The notes: generated by a model not told the origin, from the letters alone. A stretch of 63,418 nucleotides of DNA from an uncultured Bacilli bacterium (GCA_934167665.1 CAKPLN010000007.1:1-63418), one strand, 5' to 3'; shown: positions 44,835 to 54,047, counted from the stretch's first letter. Program-made: numbers and translations.

Positions 44835-45920
44835 TTATTTTAATTTACTACCACAATTAGTACAGAAATTACCACCATTAGTAGGTTTTCCACAATTAGG
44901 ACAAAATGCTCCATTACCACCATTCATTGTAGTACCTTGTTGATTAAAGGCATTACCAGCAGCTCCGCCAATCATACCACCAGATGCCATATTCATCATA
45001 CCAACACCCATAAATCCATTCATAGCACCATTACTGTTATTAGCCGCATCTTTAACTGCTTGAGCATAAGCTCCAGTAAGAGTACCCTGTTGCATATAAG
45101 AGTTTGAAGATAATTCATAATTATCAATCTTCTTTTCAGATTCTTCATCTAAAGTAACAGATTCAACAACAAAACCTACTAAACTAATACCACGATTACG
45201 GATTGGTTGATCAAAAACTTTTTCATCCATTAATTTTTTAATTTCCTCTGTAGTACTTGGTAATTCTAATACAGGGACTTTATGCTTTTCATTCCCTAAT
45301 TCATTTAAGACATTTTGGAAGGCTCCAATTACTTCAGATCTCATTTGTTCAACTAAATTATCTTTTCTATATTCATCAGCAATTCCAGCAACTTGTGACA
45401 TAAATACTGCTGGATCAGAAATCTTAAATGTATATTTACCAAAACATTTTACTTCTACTCTTAACGGAGTAAGTGTATTAGTCATCTGATTTGGAATTGG
45501 ATGTGACCAATCTTGGAAAGGAACTGGTGCAGCTGTACCAAACTTATTATCCATAATTTCCTTAGTATTAATATAAAAAACAGCTTGTTCTTTATTAGTA
45601 GCCCCATTATATGTAAAACGAGTCCACATTTCTTTAAATACTTCTCCAAATTGTCCTGCAAAAAAAGATGGAGATGAAGATTGATCAAATGTATAAATTC
45701 CTGCTTCTGCTGTTGCATCTAATATTTGACCATTTTGAAAAATTACAGCCATTTGTCCAGGTGCTACCTGAATAGCACTACTCTTTGAAATAACACCATT
45801 AGGAGTTGAAACTCTCTTCATTAAAATTTCTTGTCCTAAATCTTCACATCTAATGTACTCTTTCCATTGATCATGTAAAGTACTTCCTACAGCTCCAACC
45901 GCTGCTCTAATTAAACCCAT
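44835..45920 (-). CDS. ydjI: SPFH-domain protein with C-terminal zinc ribbon (YdjI-like)
   Basis: 361-residue YdjI-like protein. An SPFH-type core (about 20-290; QVAPGQMAVIFQNGQILD, and NRGISLVGFVVESVTLDEESEKKI) is followed by a Met/Gly/Asn-rich linker (GAMNGFMGVGMMNMASGG) and a zinc ribbon (FCPNCGKPTNGGNFCTNCG). In B. subtilis, YdjI with YdjG and YdjH recruits PspA to the membrane. The order ydjG-ydjH-ydjI is conserved, with the first gene encoding the zinc-ribbon protein. pspA is not in the window. The start abuts a TAATCCT-type site; the frame is short of alternatives. Confidence 0.83.
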   Translation of the reverse strand: MGLIRAAVGAVGSTLHDQWKEYIRCEDLGQEILMKRVSTPNGVISKSSAIQVAPGQMAVIFQNGQILDATAEAGIYTFDQSSSPSFFAGQFGEVFKEMWTRFTYNGATNKEQAVFYINTKEIMDNKFGTAAPVPFQDWSHPIPNQMTNTLTPLRVEVKCFGKYTFKISDPAVFMSQVAGIADEYRKDNLVEQMRSEVIGAFQNVLNELGNEKHKVPVLELPSTTEEIKKLMDEKVFDQPIRNRGISLVGFVVESVTLDEESEKKIDNYELSSNSYMQQGTLTGAYAQAVKDAANNSNGAMNGFMGVGMMNMASGGMIGGAAGNAFNQQGTTMNGGNGAFCPNCGKPTNGGNFCTNCGSKLK

Positions 45921-45953
45921 ATAATAATCCTCTTTTCTTTACTATTTTATTTT

Positions 45954-46862
45954 TTAAAAACTACGGCCTCCGCCGCCATGGCTCGTTCCACTACTTCCTA
46001 TACTAGTTGAACTTCCGCCACCAGAACCACCACTACTAGAATTATCATATCTAGGAGTAGAATGAACATTACGACTAATTAATACCTGTCCGATAACTTT
46101 AGCATCTGATTTAGTCAGATATTGCCGAGAAGAAGTTGCCTTATGAACATTTTTACTACCAAGAACAAAAACGAGCATCACGACGCCAGTTCCTCCAAGA
46201 GCAAAAATACAAATACCCATCCATGGCATCGCTATTAACTTTGAAATTCCACTTAGATTAGGTTCATTACCAAACTCATCAGGAAAACCAATACTAGCAT
46301 AACTATCAACTTTTTCAACAAATGCTACTGTACCATCATAGTAATCACCAGATGACATATATTCAAAAGCTTCATCTAAACAAATATCAATTCTAGTATC
46401 AGTATACATCTTTATAGCAGCACCAGTAGAAATCATCTGAAAATTTCTTTTGTCCATATCAATTAAGAATAATATTCCACTATAATCAGTATCAATACCA
46501 AAATCATTATAATCATAAAAATCCTGTGCATAAGCTTTAGTTGACGATTTAGTATTACTATTAGTTGTTACAATAGCAAAATCCAAATTATAATTTTCAA
46601 TATATTTACTAACCATTGAGTATAATTCTTTTTCTTCATCAGCAGTATATAAATCTGCAAAATCATAAATCTTCTCTGTAGCATCAACAGCCGGAGTAGA
46701 TAATATTGATTTTAACATTTTATCATCAATATTGTACTCTTTTTTTATTAAATAATTATTATCCTCTGATCTATCAAAAGTATCAGTACTAGCAAATACA
46801 TCAGTTATATTAAATACTGAAAACATCATGATTAAGATAAAAACTTTCATTATTCTTTTCAT
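45954..46862 (-). CDS. ydjH: TPM-domain membrane protein (YdjH-like)
   Basis: 302 residues with a signal peptide or first membrane segment (RIMKVFILIMMFSVFN), a TPM_phosphatase-type domain (about 55-190; VDATEKIYDFADLYT, YNLDFAIVTTNSNTK, YSGILFLIDMDKRNFQ, ISTGAAIKMYTDTRID), one membrane helix (about 220-240, GICIFALGGTGVVMLVF) and a Ser/Gly-rich tail closing with GGGGRSF. It fits YdjH of Bacillus. Start 46862 follows GTGGGG. Confidence 0.85.
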   Translation of the reverse strand: MKRIMKVFILIMMFSVFNITDVFASTDTFDRSEDNNYLIKKEYNIDDKMLKSILSTPAVDATEKIYDFADLYTADEEKELYSMVSKYIENYNLDFAIVTTNSNTKSSTKAYAQDFYDYNDFGIDTDYSGILFLIDMDKRNFQMISTGAAIKMYTDTRIDICLDEAFEYMSSGDYYDGTVAFVEKVDSYASIGFPDEFGNEPNLSGISKLIAMPWMGICIFALGGTGVVMLVFVLGSKNVHKATSSRQYLTKSDAKVIGQVLISRNVHSTPRYDNSSSGGSGGGSSTSIGSSGTSHGGGGRSF

Positions 46863-46866
46863 ATTA

Positions 46867-47916
46867 TTACCCCACAAAATACAAAACAACCGTTGTAACT
46901 ATAAAGAATACTACAAATAATAATATAGACCAAAGTACAGATTCCTTAACACCTATTGGTATATTACCAACAATTTTACCAGTTTGACCATTCATAGCAA
47001 AAATATAACCTTTTCCCTTATAATTAACACTAACCATCCATACTGGTAACATTAAGTAATTATACCCTGTCTTAGTAATATTCATATTATTGCTTTGTAA
47101 AACATTACTCTGATGTCTTATCTTAGAACTTAATATTTGTGTACACGTATTCATAGTACGCTCTGTAGCTCTCTTCAAACCATCTTCTTCTAAAACATCA
47201 TACTTTTCAGCCATAAATCCAGATAAATATGCATGATTATATTTAGTTAATTCCTTGTAATCAAAAGGTTCTAATGAATCCATTAAATTATCGTCAAACC
47301 TTGAAGAAGCATCAGCTAAAACTCCTGCATATTCAAAATGACCTTCAGTATCTACTGTATATTTAGTAACCTCAGTATAATCATTTTTAGAATCACTCCA
47401 ATATCTAACATCACTTGATAAAAATGACATATTACCATTAGCCTGCAAATCATATGACCAAAAAGGTATATAAACACCAGAAATCTTTTCAATATTCCTT
47501 ATTTCCTTAAACTCTTTAGGCATTAAGGGTTTTCTTTTAGTAAGTTCACTAAAAGCCTTAACAGCATCTTCTTTTACTTTTTTAAAAGGAATAATTAAAT
47601 TAGGAGCAATACCATCATCAATTTTATCTTTCAAAATAGCTGTACTGCCACAATAAACACAAAATGTTGCTGTAACAGTCTCATCAGCCATAATTTCTGC
47701 CCCACAGTTTTTACAACGGTAAACATCCATTTTACCCATTTTTTTAAACTTAGGTTCACTCTTATTAGCTTCCTCACTACTAGCATTGTTATGTTTTTGC
47801 ATTTCCTCTAAAGAAAACTTACTACCGCAATATTCACAATCCCACTTTTGAATTTTAGGATTAAAAGTAATCTTTGCTCCACAACTCGGACACTTATTGT
47901 CCAAAGCTTCCACCAT
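46867..47916 (-). CDS. ydjG: Zinc-ribbon membrane-anchored protein (YdjG-like)
   Basis: 349 residues with two N-terminal zinc ribbons: CPSCGAKITFNP with CEYCGSKF, and YRCKNCGAEI with CVYCGS. A middle domain with PFKKVKEDAVKAFSEL and SGVYIPFWSYDLQ follows. One or two membrane helices close the C-terminus (about 318-347, ESVLWSILLFVVFFIVTTVVLYF). In Bacillus it is the YdjG anchor of the envelope-stress module. It overlaps the longer possible start of ydjH, so it is cotranscribed with ydjH and ydjI. Confidence 0.83.
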   Translation of the reverse strand: MVEALDNKCPSCGAKITFNPKIQKWDCEYCGSKFSLEEMQKHNNASSEEANKSEPKFKKMGKMDVYRCKNCGAEIMADETVTATFCVYCGSTAILKDKIDDGIAPNLIIPFKKVKEDAVKAFSELTKRKPLMPKEFKEIRNIEKISGVYIPFWSYDLQANGNMSFLSSDVRYWSDSKNDYTEVTKYTVDTEGHFEYAGVLADASSRFDDNLMDSLEPFDYKELTKYNHAYLSGFMAEKYDVLEEDGLKRATERTMNTCTQILSSKIRHQSNVLQSNNMNITKTGYNYLMLPVWMVSVNYKGKGYIFAMNGQTGKIVGNIPIGVKESVLWSILLFVVFFIVTTVVLYFVG

Positions 47917-48055
47917 CTATCACATCCCATCTCAATTATCCAATTACATTATAACATTACCAAAAATCTAAAGCAATGAAATTAGTCAACTCGACAAAAA
48001 GCAAATACTAACAATCAAAAAATCGAAACATTAATTCACTAAACAAAATATAAAC

Positions 48056-48163
48056 TTAAAACTGTTTTTTCTTTTTAGGCACAATCTGTACTAATATTTT
48101 TCCTTCTTTAGAATTACAATCAATATAAATATTATGCAATTTAGAAGAATCAGCTTTAAACAT
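48056..48163 (-). CDS. Possible 35-aa basic peptide beside the IS element
   Basis: A 35-codon ORF, ATG at 48163, with GGTGAT upstream: MFKADSSKLHNIYID, then KEGKILVQIVPKKKKQF. It begins directly next to the transposase stop, in host DNA on the far side of the IS left end. The ribosome site lies in the DNA that the transposase reads through. Whether it is a real gene is uncertain. Confidence 0.3.
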   Translation of the reverse strand: MFKADSSKLHNIYIDCNSKEGKILVQIVPKKKKQF

Positions 48164-49705
48164 CTATATCACCAATATAACTATATTTAAAACATTAAAA
48201 AATATTAAAAATACTTCAGGCTGTTGACAAAGAGGTATATTCAAAATGGAATGTACTTCTTTTTTTTGAAATTTTACAAATTTACTAATAATTTGCTTAA
48301 TTAATGATTTATTTGGAGATCTTTTCCATCTCCAATTTGCCATTTTCTTTAAATTGTGACACGCAAAAATCATCGTGGCATTTTGCTCATTTTTGAGTAA
48401 TCCACGAATTCTTGTAAATCTTAAGTTATGTTGTTCTTTACAATCTTCAAAAACTCTTTCAATAGTTTCTTTTCTTTGTGGATAATTTTTCTCCCAATTT
48501 TGTGTGTATCTATTTTCATTAGTTTCTTCTTTATATTTTTCCCATATATGGCGTGTTACTACTTTTTGATAATTTTTACTTTTAGTACATTGATCTCTAA
48601 GTGGACAATTTACACATTTATCTGGATTTGATTTATATTGCTTATAACCATTTTTATCTGTTGTAAAATAAGATAAGATTTCATTGCTTGGACAAATATA
48701 ACAATCATAATATTCATCATATACATACTCGTATTTTTTAAATAGTCCCTTCCCAGTCATTTGTCTTTTATATGGCATTAATGGTCTATGCCCATTTAAT
48801 ATTATTTCTCTACAAATTGCCGGCGTTACATATCCTGCATCTAAACACATATTTTTTATTTTATCTTTAAATTTTTTATTAAGTGCACTACATGCCTTGA
48901 AAAATGCAATACTATCGTGTATATTTCCAGGACTTGTCGTTTTAGCTAATACAAATCCGTTTTTATCACAAAACACTTGGTGATTATACGCAAAACACTT
49001 TTCTTTTTCGCCTTTATGAAAACAACCACTTTCTGGATCTGTTAAGCTTTCTTTAATATGTTTAGTGTCTTTATTTTCTATTACTTCACCAGTTTCTTCA
49101 TCAAACATTATTTCTTTTTTATTTAAACTATCAATTGGTTTCTTACTATGATTTATTCTATCCTCATTTATTTCTTCTAATAATTTATCTTCATATATTT
49201 TTTTTACTATTTCTACTTCTACATCTTTGTGTTTGTTTTTATTGGCGCTTGCTTTTTGATGAGTTCCATCCCCAAATACCGTTTCTGAATCTACAAATCC
49301 ATATTCGATTGCTTGGTCCAATATCTTTTCAAATATTTTATCAAACACATCACTATCCTTATATCTTCTTATATAATTTTGACTCCATGTTGAATAGTTG
49401 GGTATATCATCATACATCGATAAGCCTAAAAACCATCTATATGCAATGTTTACCTCACATTCTTCACAAGTCCTTCTCATTGAATTTATTCCAAATATTA
49501 TATTTATAAATATCAATTTAAAAAGTACCACTGGAGGAATACTTGGTCTACCAAAGTCACTATATAAATCTTTTACTAATTCTTCTATGAAGGTAAATTT
49601 TATACAGTTATCTAGTTTTCTTACCAAATGTTCTTGTGGTACTAAATCATTTAATGTATTAAAAATTATACAATCGTTTTTAAAATTTTGTTTGGTCATA
49701 GCCAT
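48164..49705 (-). CDS. IS1182-family transposase, reading out of its element
   Basis: 513-residue DDE transposase. N-terminal helical domain with VPQEHLVRKLDNCIKF and LFKLIFINIIFGINSMRRTCEECEVNIAYRWFLG. Catalytic core with FGDGTHQKASANKNKH (D), KNMCLDAGYVTP (D) and IERVFEDCKEQHNLRFTRIRGL (E). A Cys-rich part (CVNCPLRDQCT) is typical of IS1182. Remarkably the frame does not stop inside the element: the last about 18 codons lie in flanking host DNA. The sequence shows no frameshift, so it may be active. Confidence 0.93.
   Translation of the reverse strand: MAMTKQNFKNDCIIFNTLNDLVPQEHLVRKLDNCIKFTFIEELVKDLYSDFGRPSIPPVVLFKLIFINIIFGINSMRRTCEECEVNIAYRWFLGLSMYDDIPNYSTWSQNYIRRYKDSDVFDKIFEKILDQAIEYGFVDSETVFGDGTHQKASANKNKHKDVEVEIVKKIYEDKLLEEINEDRINHSKKPIDSLNKKEIMFDEETGEVIENKDTKHIKESLTDPESGCFHKGEKEKCFAYNHQVFCDKNGFVLAKTTSPGNIHDSIAFFKACSALNKKFKDKIKNMCLDAGYVTPAICREIILNGHRPLMPYKRQMTGKGLFKKYEYVYDEYYDCYICPSNEILSYFTTDKNGYKQYKSNPDKCVNCPLRDQCTKSKNYQKVVTRHIWEKYKEETNENRYTQNWEKNYPQRKETIERVFEDCKEQHNLRFTRIRGLLKNEQNATMIFACHNLKKMANWRWKRSPNKSLIKQIISKFVKFQKKEVHSILNIPLCQQPEVFLIFFNVLNIVILVI
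48210..48216. repeat. Target-site duplication, left copy
   Basis: AATACTT, repeated exactly at 49878-49884 on the other side of the element; the sequence is part of the base of a terminator stem. Confidence 0.8.
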
Positions 49706-49877
49706 AATAATCACTTACTTTCTCATATATTCCGATAATATTATACCAAAAATACACAAAAAAAGTAAGGCTAGTAAGCTCAAATTTGGAATATATAAGC
49801 TGCCTTACAAATTTATTATACATCATTTTGTTGATAAAAAAAAGACCATTAACAAAATTTACTTTGTCAACAGCCTG
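48217..49877 (-). mobile_element. IS1182-family insertion sequence, complete
   Basis: 1661-bp element bounded by inverted repeats beginning CAGGCTGTTGACAAAG at both ends, with a 7-bp direct repeat (AATACTT) at 48210-48216 and 49878-49884. It encodes one transposase on minus. It has entered the base of the terminator hairpin behind the serS operon: the stem of that hairpin (49878-49904) lies on its right and the poly-T part lies on its left. Confidence 0.9.
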
Positions 49878-49904
49878 AATACTTTTCTAAATTAGAAAAG
49901 TATT
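49878..49904 (-). terminator. Terminator of the serS operon, split from its T-run by the IS
   Basis: Perfect 13-bp stem with a 1-nt centre (arms 49878-49890, 49892-49904). The T-rich tail expected on minus lies beyond the IS (48200-48216). So only the stem remains next to the gene. Confidence 0.8.
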
Positions 49905-49912
49905 AAGTATTA

Positions 49913-50869
49913 TTAATATGTTTTCTTAGTACTAGTATCATCAGTTAAGCTGACATGAATATTCCAAGAATCAAATTCTTCTTTCGTATAATCAAGTTCT
50001 TCTTGTACTTCGTGCATAGCTTTACAGTATTCACTACCAGTATGTGAAGAAACTCTTTCTATATCATCCCTACTACTACTAAGACAAATACTCATCTTAG
50101 AAAAAGCTGAACCGTAAGTTCTAGCTACATTTTCATCTAATTCAATATAACCATTTTTAATTAAAGTTCTAGCAATATTTATATCTTGAGGATTTTGCAT
50201 AATATAATATCCTGCTTGTGGACCACATTTGTTTTTTGAACGTCTATCACCATCATAATAATTAGCTTCAGTTGACATTATAGTTAAGAAAAACTGTCTA
50301 TATGTAGTATCAACTAAGTATTCCTTATTATAATACTTCTCTCCATCATAAATAGGAAAAGAGCAAGTAATAAAAGCATGCCTAACATCACTATCAGGTA
50401 ATCCACTAGCGTTATTAATTGTAACAGGTACACCTAATTCACTCAAAGGCATACCAGTTAAAGCTTGACCAAATCCACAAGAACCACTCAAAGAATTATT
50501 ATCAAAGTCTGTATCAGCATGTGCCCGTAAAACAGATCTGGCATTATTAACGCAAGCCCTTAAAATAATAGCTGCCTCATCAACATTAATTCCATCGTTC
50601 ATTCCACTACTAATACTATTTTGTACTCTTTTTAAACTATTAATAGCACTAGCTAAAAGAGCTGGATCTACATCAAAATGTATAGGAGCACTTTCTAGTA
50701 AAAATGTTGAATTCGCTTTTTTACTAAGGTTATAATCATAAGACAAAATATCATTAGAATAACAATATTTACGATATTCTAAATACTTTTCTTGAAACAT
50801 TTTATTTCGTAAATTAGCATCAGCTATATCCAATATGTCATTTAACTCTTGTAAATATCTTTCCTTCAT
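49913..50869 (-). CDS. Unknown protein with transglutaminase-like Cys-His-Asp pattern
   Basis: 318-residue protein starting MKERYLQELNDIL with a helical N-terminal half. The second half has SLSGSCGFGQALTGMPL, then a run to DVRHAFITCSFPIY and EYLVDTTYRQFFL. Cys, His and Asp at these spacings resemble the transglutaminase-like/papain-fold triad. I do not recognise the exact family, and the assignment is by pattern. The gene follows serS by 2 nt after a NUDIX gene and T-box, so its expression probably follows serine-tRNA charging. No signal peptide is seen. Confidence 0.55.
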   Translation of the reverse strand: MKERYLQELNDILDIADANLRNKMFQEKYLEYRKYCYSNDILSYDYNLSKKANSTFLLESAPIHFDVDPALLASAINSLKRVQNSISSGMNDGINVDEAAIILRACVNNARSVLRAHADTDFDNNSLSGSCGFGQALTGMPLSELGVPVTINNASGLPDSDVRHAFITCSFPIYDGEKYYNKEYLVDTTYRQFFLTIMSTEANYYDGDRRSKNKCGPQAGYYIMQNPQDINIARTLIKNGYIELDENVARTYGSAFSKMSICLSSSRDDIERVSSHTGSEYCKAMHEVQEELDYTKEEFDSWNIHVSLTDDTSTKKTY

Positions 50870-50871
50870 AA

Positions 50872-52149
50872 CTATTTAATTACCTTTTTACCACCCATAT
50901 ATGGTTGCAAAACTTCTGGAATTTTAATACTTCCATCTTCTTGATAGTTATTTTCAATTACCGCTATTAAACCACGTGGACTAGCAACAACAGTATTATT
51001 TAATGTATGTAAATAATAAGTACCTTTTTCTCCTTTAGCACGTATTCCTAAACGTCTTGCTTGAGCATCTCCTAAAGTAGAACAGCTACCAACTTCAAAA
51101 TATTTCTTTTGTCTTGGGCTCCATGCTTCTATATCACAAGATTTTACTTTTAAATCGGCTAAATCACCACTACAGCACTCAAGTTGTCTAACTGGTACAT
51201 CAAAATTTCTAAATAATTGAACTGTCAATTTCCACATTTTTTCATACCATTCCATAGATTCTTCTGGTTCACAAATAACAATCATTTCTTGTTTTTCAAA
51301 TTGATGAACACGGTAAAGTCCTCTTTCCTCAAGCCCATGACTACCACCTTCTTTTCTAAAACATGGTGAATAACTTGTCATATGTACTGGTAAGTCTTCT
51401 TTCTTTAAAATTTGATCTTTAAATCTACCAATCATACTATGTTCAGAAGTACCAATTAAATATAAATCTTCTCCTTCAATTTTATACATCATAGCTTCCA
51501 TTTCTGGGAATGACATAACTCCAGTAACAACATCACTATGAATCATAAATGGAGGAATAGCATAAGTAAATCCAGCATCAATCATAAAATCTCTTGCATA
51601 AGCAATCATAGCTTCATGAAGTCTAGCAATATCACCTAATAAATAATAAAAACCTTGTCCACTAGTTCTACCAGCAGCCTCTTTATCCATACCATTTACT
51701 TTATTAATAATATCAGCATGATAAGGTATTTCATAATCTGGCACAAATGCTTCTCCAAATCTTTGAACTTCCACATTTTCACTATCATCTTTTCCAATAG
51801 GAACAGATGGATCCATTATTTGTGGAATAACCAACATTTTTTCTTTAATTTGACTAGTTAAAGTTTCCTGTTCTTCTTCTAACTTAGTAATTTCCAAAGC
51901 ATTAGCTTGAATTTGAGCTTTAATTTTTTCTGCTTCTTCCTTCTTACCATCTTTCATTAATTTACCAATTTCACCACTAAGTTTATTTTTCTCAGCCTTT
52001 AATCCATCAGCTTTAACCTGAACTTCACGAACTCTTTTATCCAATTCATAAACTTCATCTACCAATGGTAATTTTTCATCTTGAAATTTCTTTTTAATAT
52101 TTTCTTTAACTAAATCCCTATTTTCTCTTATTAATTTAATATCTATCAT
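50872..52149 (-). CDS. serS: Seryl-tRNA synthetase
   Basis: Class II synthetase that charges tRNA-Ser. The N-terminal coiled-coil arm spans about 30-105 (LVDEVYELDKRVREVQVKADGLKAEKN contains its start). The catalytic part shows TSEHSMIGRF, FRKEGGSHGLEERGLYRVHQFEKQE (motif 2) and HTLNNTVVASPRGLIAVIENNYQEDGSI (motif 3; ends with the family's IPEVLQPYMGG). 425 aa. Controlled by the T-box at 52600-52800 through the nudix gene upstream. Confidence 0.97.
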   Translation of the reverse strand: MIDIKLIRENRDLVKENIKKKFQDEKLPLVDEVYELDKRVREVQVKADGLKAEKNKLSGEIGKLMKDGKKEEAEKIKAQIQANALEITKLEEEQETLTSQIKEKMLVIPQIMDPSVPIGKDDSENVEVQRFGEAFVPDYEIPYHADIINKVNGMDKEAAGRTSGQGFYYLLGDIARLHEAMIAYARDFMIDAGFTYAIPPFMIHSDVVTGVMSFPEMEAMMYKIEGEDLYLIGTSEHSMIGRFKDQILKKEDLPVHMTSYSPCFRKEGGSHGLEERGLYRVHQFEKQEMIVICEPEESMEWYEKMWKLTVQLFRNFDVPVRQLECCSGDLADLKVKSCDIEAWSPRQKKYFEVGSCSTLGDAQARRLGIRAKGEKGTYYLHTLNNTVVASPRGLIAVIENNYQEDGSIKIPEVLQPYMGGKKVIK

Positions 52150-52152
52150 ATC

Positions 52153-52587
52153 TTATTCCTCATTTCCTTTTTTAATTTTTATATAATATTCTATACATTT
52201 TCTTGATGGAGAATATATATTTTCTGGCAATTCTTCAATAGAAAACCATTTCCACTCATCAATCTTTGCAGGTTCCATAACTTTAATATTACCTCTAAAA
52301 TCATTAGTAATAAAATCAATTGTTACATAATGTCTATCAGAAGAAATATCATCCGAGACAAAGAACAATTCCAAAGAAGAAACATCTAAATTAGTTTCTT
52401 CTTTTACTTCACGAATACCAGCATCAACCACCGTCTCATCATACTCTTGTTTTCCACCAGGAAGAGTCCACGAATCAGGCTCATAAATACCACCTGTATC
52501 CTTATAAGAAGCCACCCTATGACCAAGCAAAATTCTATTATCGTCTTCAATTAAAACTCCAATACCCGTCTTTACATGTTTTTCCAT
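52153..52587 (-). CDS. NUDIX hydrolase
   Basis: 144-residue NUDIX protein. NUDIX box: GGKQEYDETVVDAGIREVKEE then TNL, close to GX5EX7REUXEE. The start KTGIGVLIEDDNRILLGHR is MutT/ADP-ribose-type. It could clean up oxidised nucleotides or cleave other nucleotide diphosphates. It is the first gene of the T-box operon with serS 3 nt downstream, an unusual partner for a synthetase. Confidence 0.88.
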   Translation of the reverse strand: MEKHVKTGIGVLIEDDNRILLGHRVASYKDTGGIYEPDSWTLPGGKQEYDETVVDAGIREVKEETNLDVSSLELFFVSDDISSDRHYVTIDFITNDFRGNIKVMEPAKIDEWKWFSIEELPENIYSPSRKCIEYYIKIKKGNEE

Positions 52588-52602
52588 ACTTCACCTCCAA
52601 AA

Positions 52603-52800
52603 TACAAAAAAGGATGATACCAAGGAGTGCAAAAGCACGGTACCATCCTTTATTTAACTTATTTAAGATAACGGTATCAACCGGAAATACATCATCTATA
52701 GAGTAGATAAATAAGTACATAACATTCGTTTACACCAACCACGAATTCTCTTCGCTTAATTAACTTATTATTAGTTCTAATTATCGATTTGCTTACATTA
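52603..52800 (-). promoter_or_regulatory. T-box riboswitch leader (serine)
   Basis: Minus-strand leader. The conserved T-box motif reads AAAGGATGGTACCGTG (52635-52650). The terminator stem pairs GGATGGTACC with GGTATCATCC and is followed by T-run (52605-52648). Stem I contains GGTTGGTGTAAAC (about 52730-52743). Downstream are nudix, serS and the 49913 gene. The serine specifier is inferred from the operon; a possible UCU lies in the TATCTACTC segment. Charged tRNA favours termination. Confidence 0.9.
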
Positions 52801-52821
52801 TATTCTATATTTTATCTTTTA

Positions 52822-54021
52822 TCAATACTCTTTATGACAAATAATTACATTTTTTGGTAAAGATACCGTGTATCCTTTAACGGCATGAACAGAACTTAAC
52901 TTAGAGTTATCAACTTCTCCTATACCATATTTACCATCAGAAACAGAAATATAATATTGTTCTTTGTTATCAAAAACTTTTACATGAATATATCCCTTAT
53001 AATAATCATTACTTAAAATCGATACAGAAACAGACTTACTTCCAAAATAATCACCAGCATTATCAAACCAAATATAGTAATCATTTTGATTTGTTATACT
53101 TTTGCCATTAGAACATGTATAATAATTATCTTTAATACTATCTTTAGCATCTTTAATAATAGTTTTAGCATCTTTAGTAAAAGAAAAAGTCATAAGATAC
53201 CTAGCTTTATCAATTACAGTATTTCTCTCATTGTAAATGAATAAAGAAAGTGCTCCTAAAATAAAAGAAAACACAAAAATTAAAATGTTCTTATTACACT
53301 TATATAAATATCTTAAAGAATCTTGCCCCTTAGATCTACTAATATATATAACTCCATTATAACTAGTAGTACTACTAAAAGATATAAATGGAATAGAAAA
53401 TACAGTAAATATAAGTGTTAAAATAGAATTCTTATTAAAAACTTTACCAAGTCTATAAAATAAAATAAGCATCATTATTTGTCCTACTATAGGAATAAAA
53501 GTTAGTAAAAACAAATAACCATTTCCAAACACTATTTCAAACATAAGATACTGACTATAAAAAGGAATTAATGCTCCCCACCATGGCTTATCAGCCTTCA
53601 TAAATAATAATTCCTGTGAATAAATCAAAATAAATACTATAGAATAACCCATTACAGTAAATAAAAAAGTATTATTAAATAATATATTAGAAACACCAAA
53701 TATTATAAATAAAACATAAATACCTAATAAACCAAATAAATAAAACAATATATTAAAAATGACACAACCAGTTAAATTTCCAGTATTATTTGCTAAAATC
53801 TCATTAGGTCTGTATCCAGAAGTAACACCATTAGAAAACTTAAAAGTTCCTTGTCCAATAACATAAGTATTATTAAGAGAAGAGTTACCTGTTTCATATT
53901 TTTTCATGTATTCATTATCGGGATTTTCATAATTTAATTGTCCACATTTCAAACAATTACGTTGATTTCTATGCATCTTCTCACCACATCTAGGACAAAA
54001 AATAATATCATTTCCATTCAT
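52822..54021 (-). CDS. Zinc-ribbon multi-pass membrane protein
   Basis: 399 residues. A zinc ribbon is at the N-terminus (CPRCGEKMHRNQRNCLKCGQ). Membrane segments occupy about 80-250 (GCVIFNILFYLFGLLGIYVLFIIF, YSIVFILIYSQELLFM, FLLTFIPIVGQIMMLILFY; a DUF5684-like stretch WWGALIPFYSQY). The C-terminal extracytoplasmic domain (about 280-399) is beta-rich, with C residues. It follows the small helical proteins of the WXG-GDPD group, in the same direction, so may be its membrane partner. Not a recognised T7SS core gene. Confidence 0.6.
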   Translation of the reverse strand: MNGNDIIFCPRCGEKMHRNQRNCLKCGQLNYENPDNEYMKKYETGNSSLNNTYVIGQGTFKFSNGVTSGYRPNEILANNTGNLTGCVIFNILFYLFGLLGIYVLFIIFGVSNILFNNTFLFTVMGYSIVFILIYSQELLFMKADKPWWGALIPFYSQYLMFEIVFGNGYLFLLTFIPIVGQIMMLILFYRLGKVFNKNSILTLIFTVFSIPFISFSSTTSYNGVIYISRSKGQDSLRYLYKCNKNILIFVFSFILGALSLFIYNERNTVIDKARYLMTFSFTKDAKTIIKDAKDSIKDNYYTCSNGKSITNQNDYYIWFDNAGDYFGSKSVSVSILSNDYYKGYIHVKVFDNKEQYYISVSDGKYGIGEVDNSKLSSVHAVKGYTVSLPKNVIICHKEY

Positions 54022-54047
54022 GAAGAATAACCACCTTTCCCAAATAA

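Noticed and set aside
48164..49714. Transposase fused to a host gene
   Set aside because: The C-terminal 18 codons are simply read-through of AT-rich flanking DNA past the inverted repeat, not a host coding sequence.
49135..49895. Two plus-strand ORFs over and beyond the IS transposase
   Set aside because: They run antisense to a well-supported transposase, have low-complexity Phe/Leu/Ile-rich composition and no start signals.
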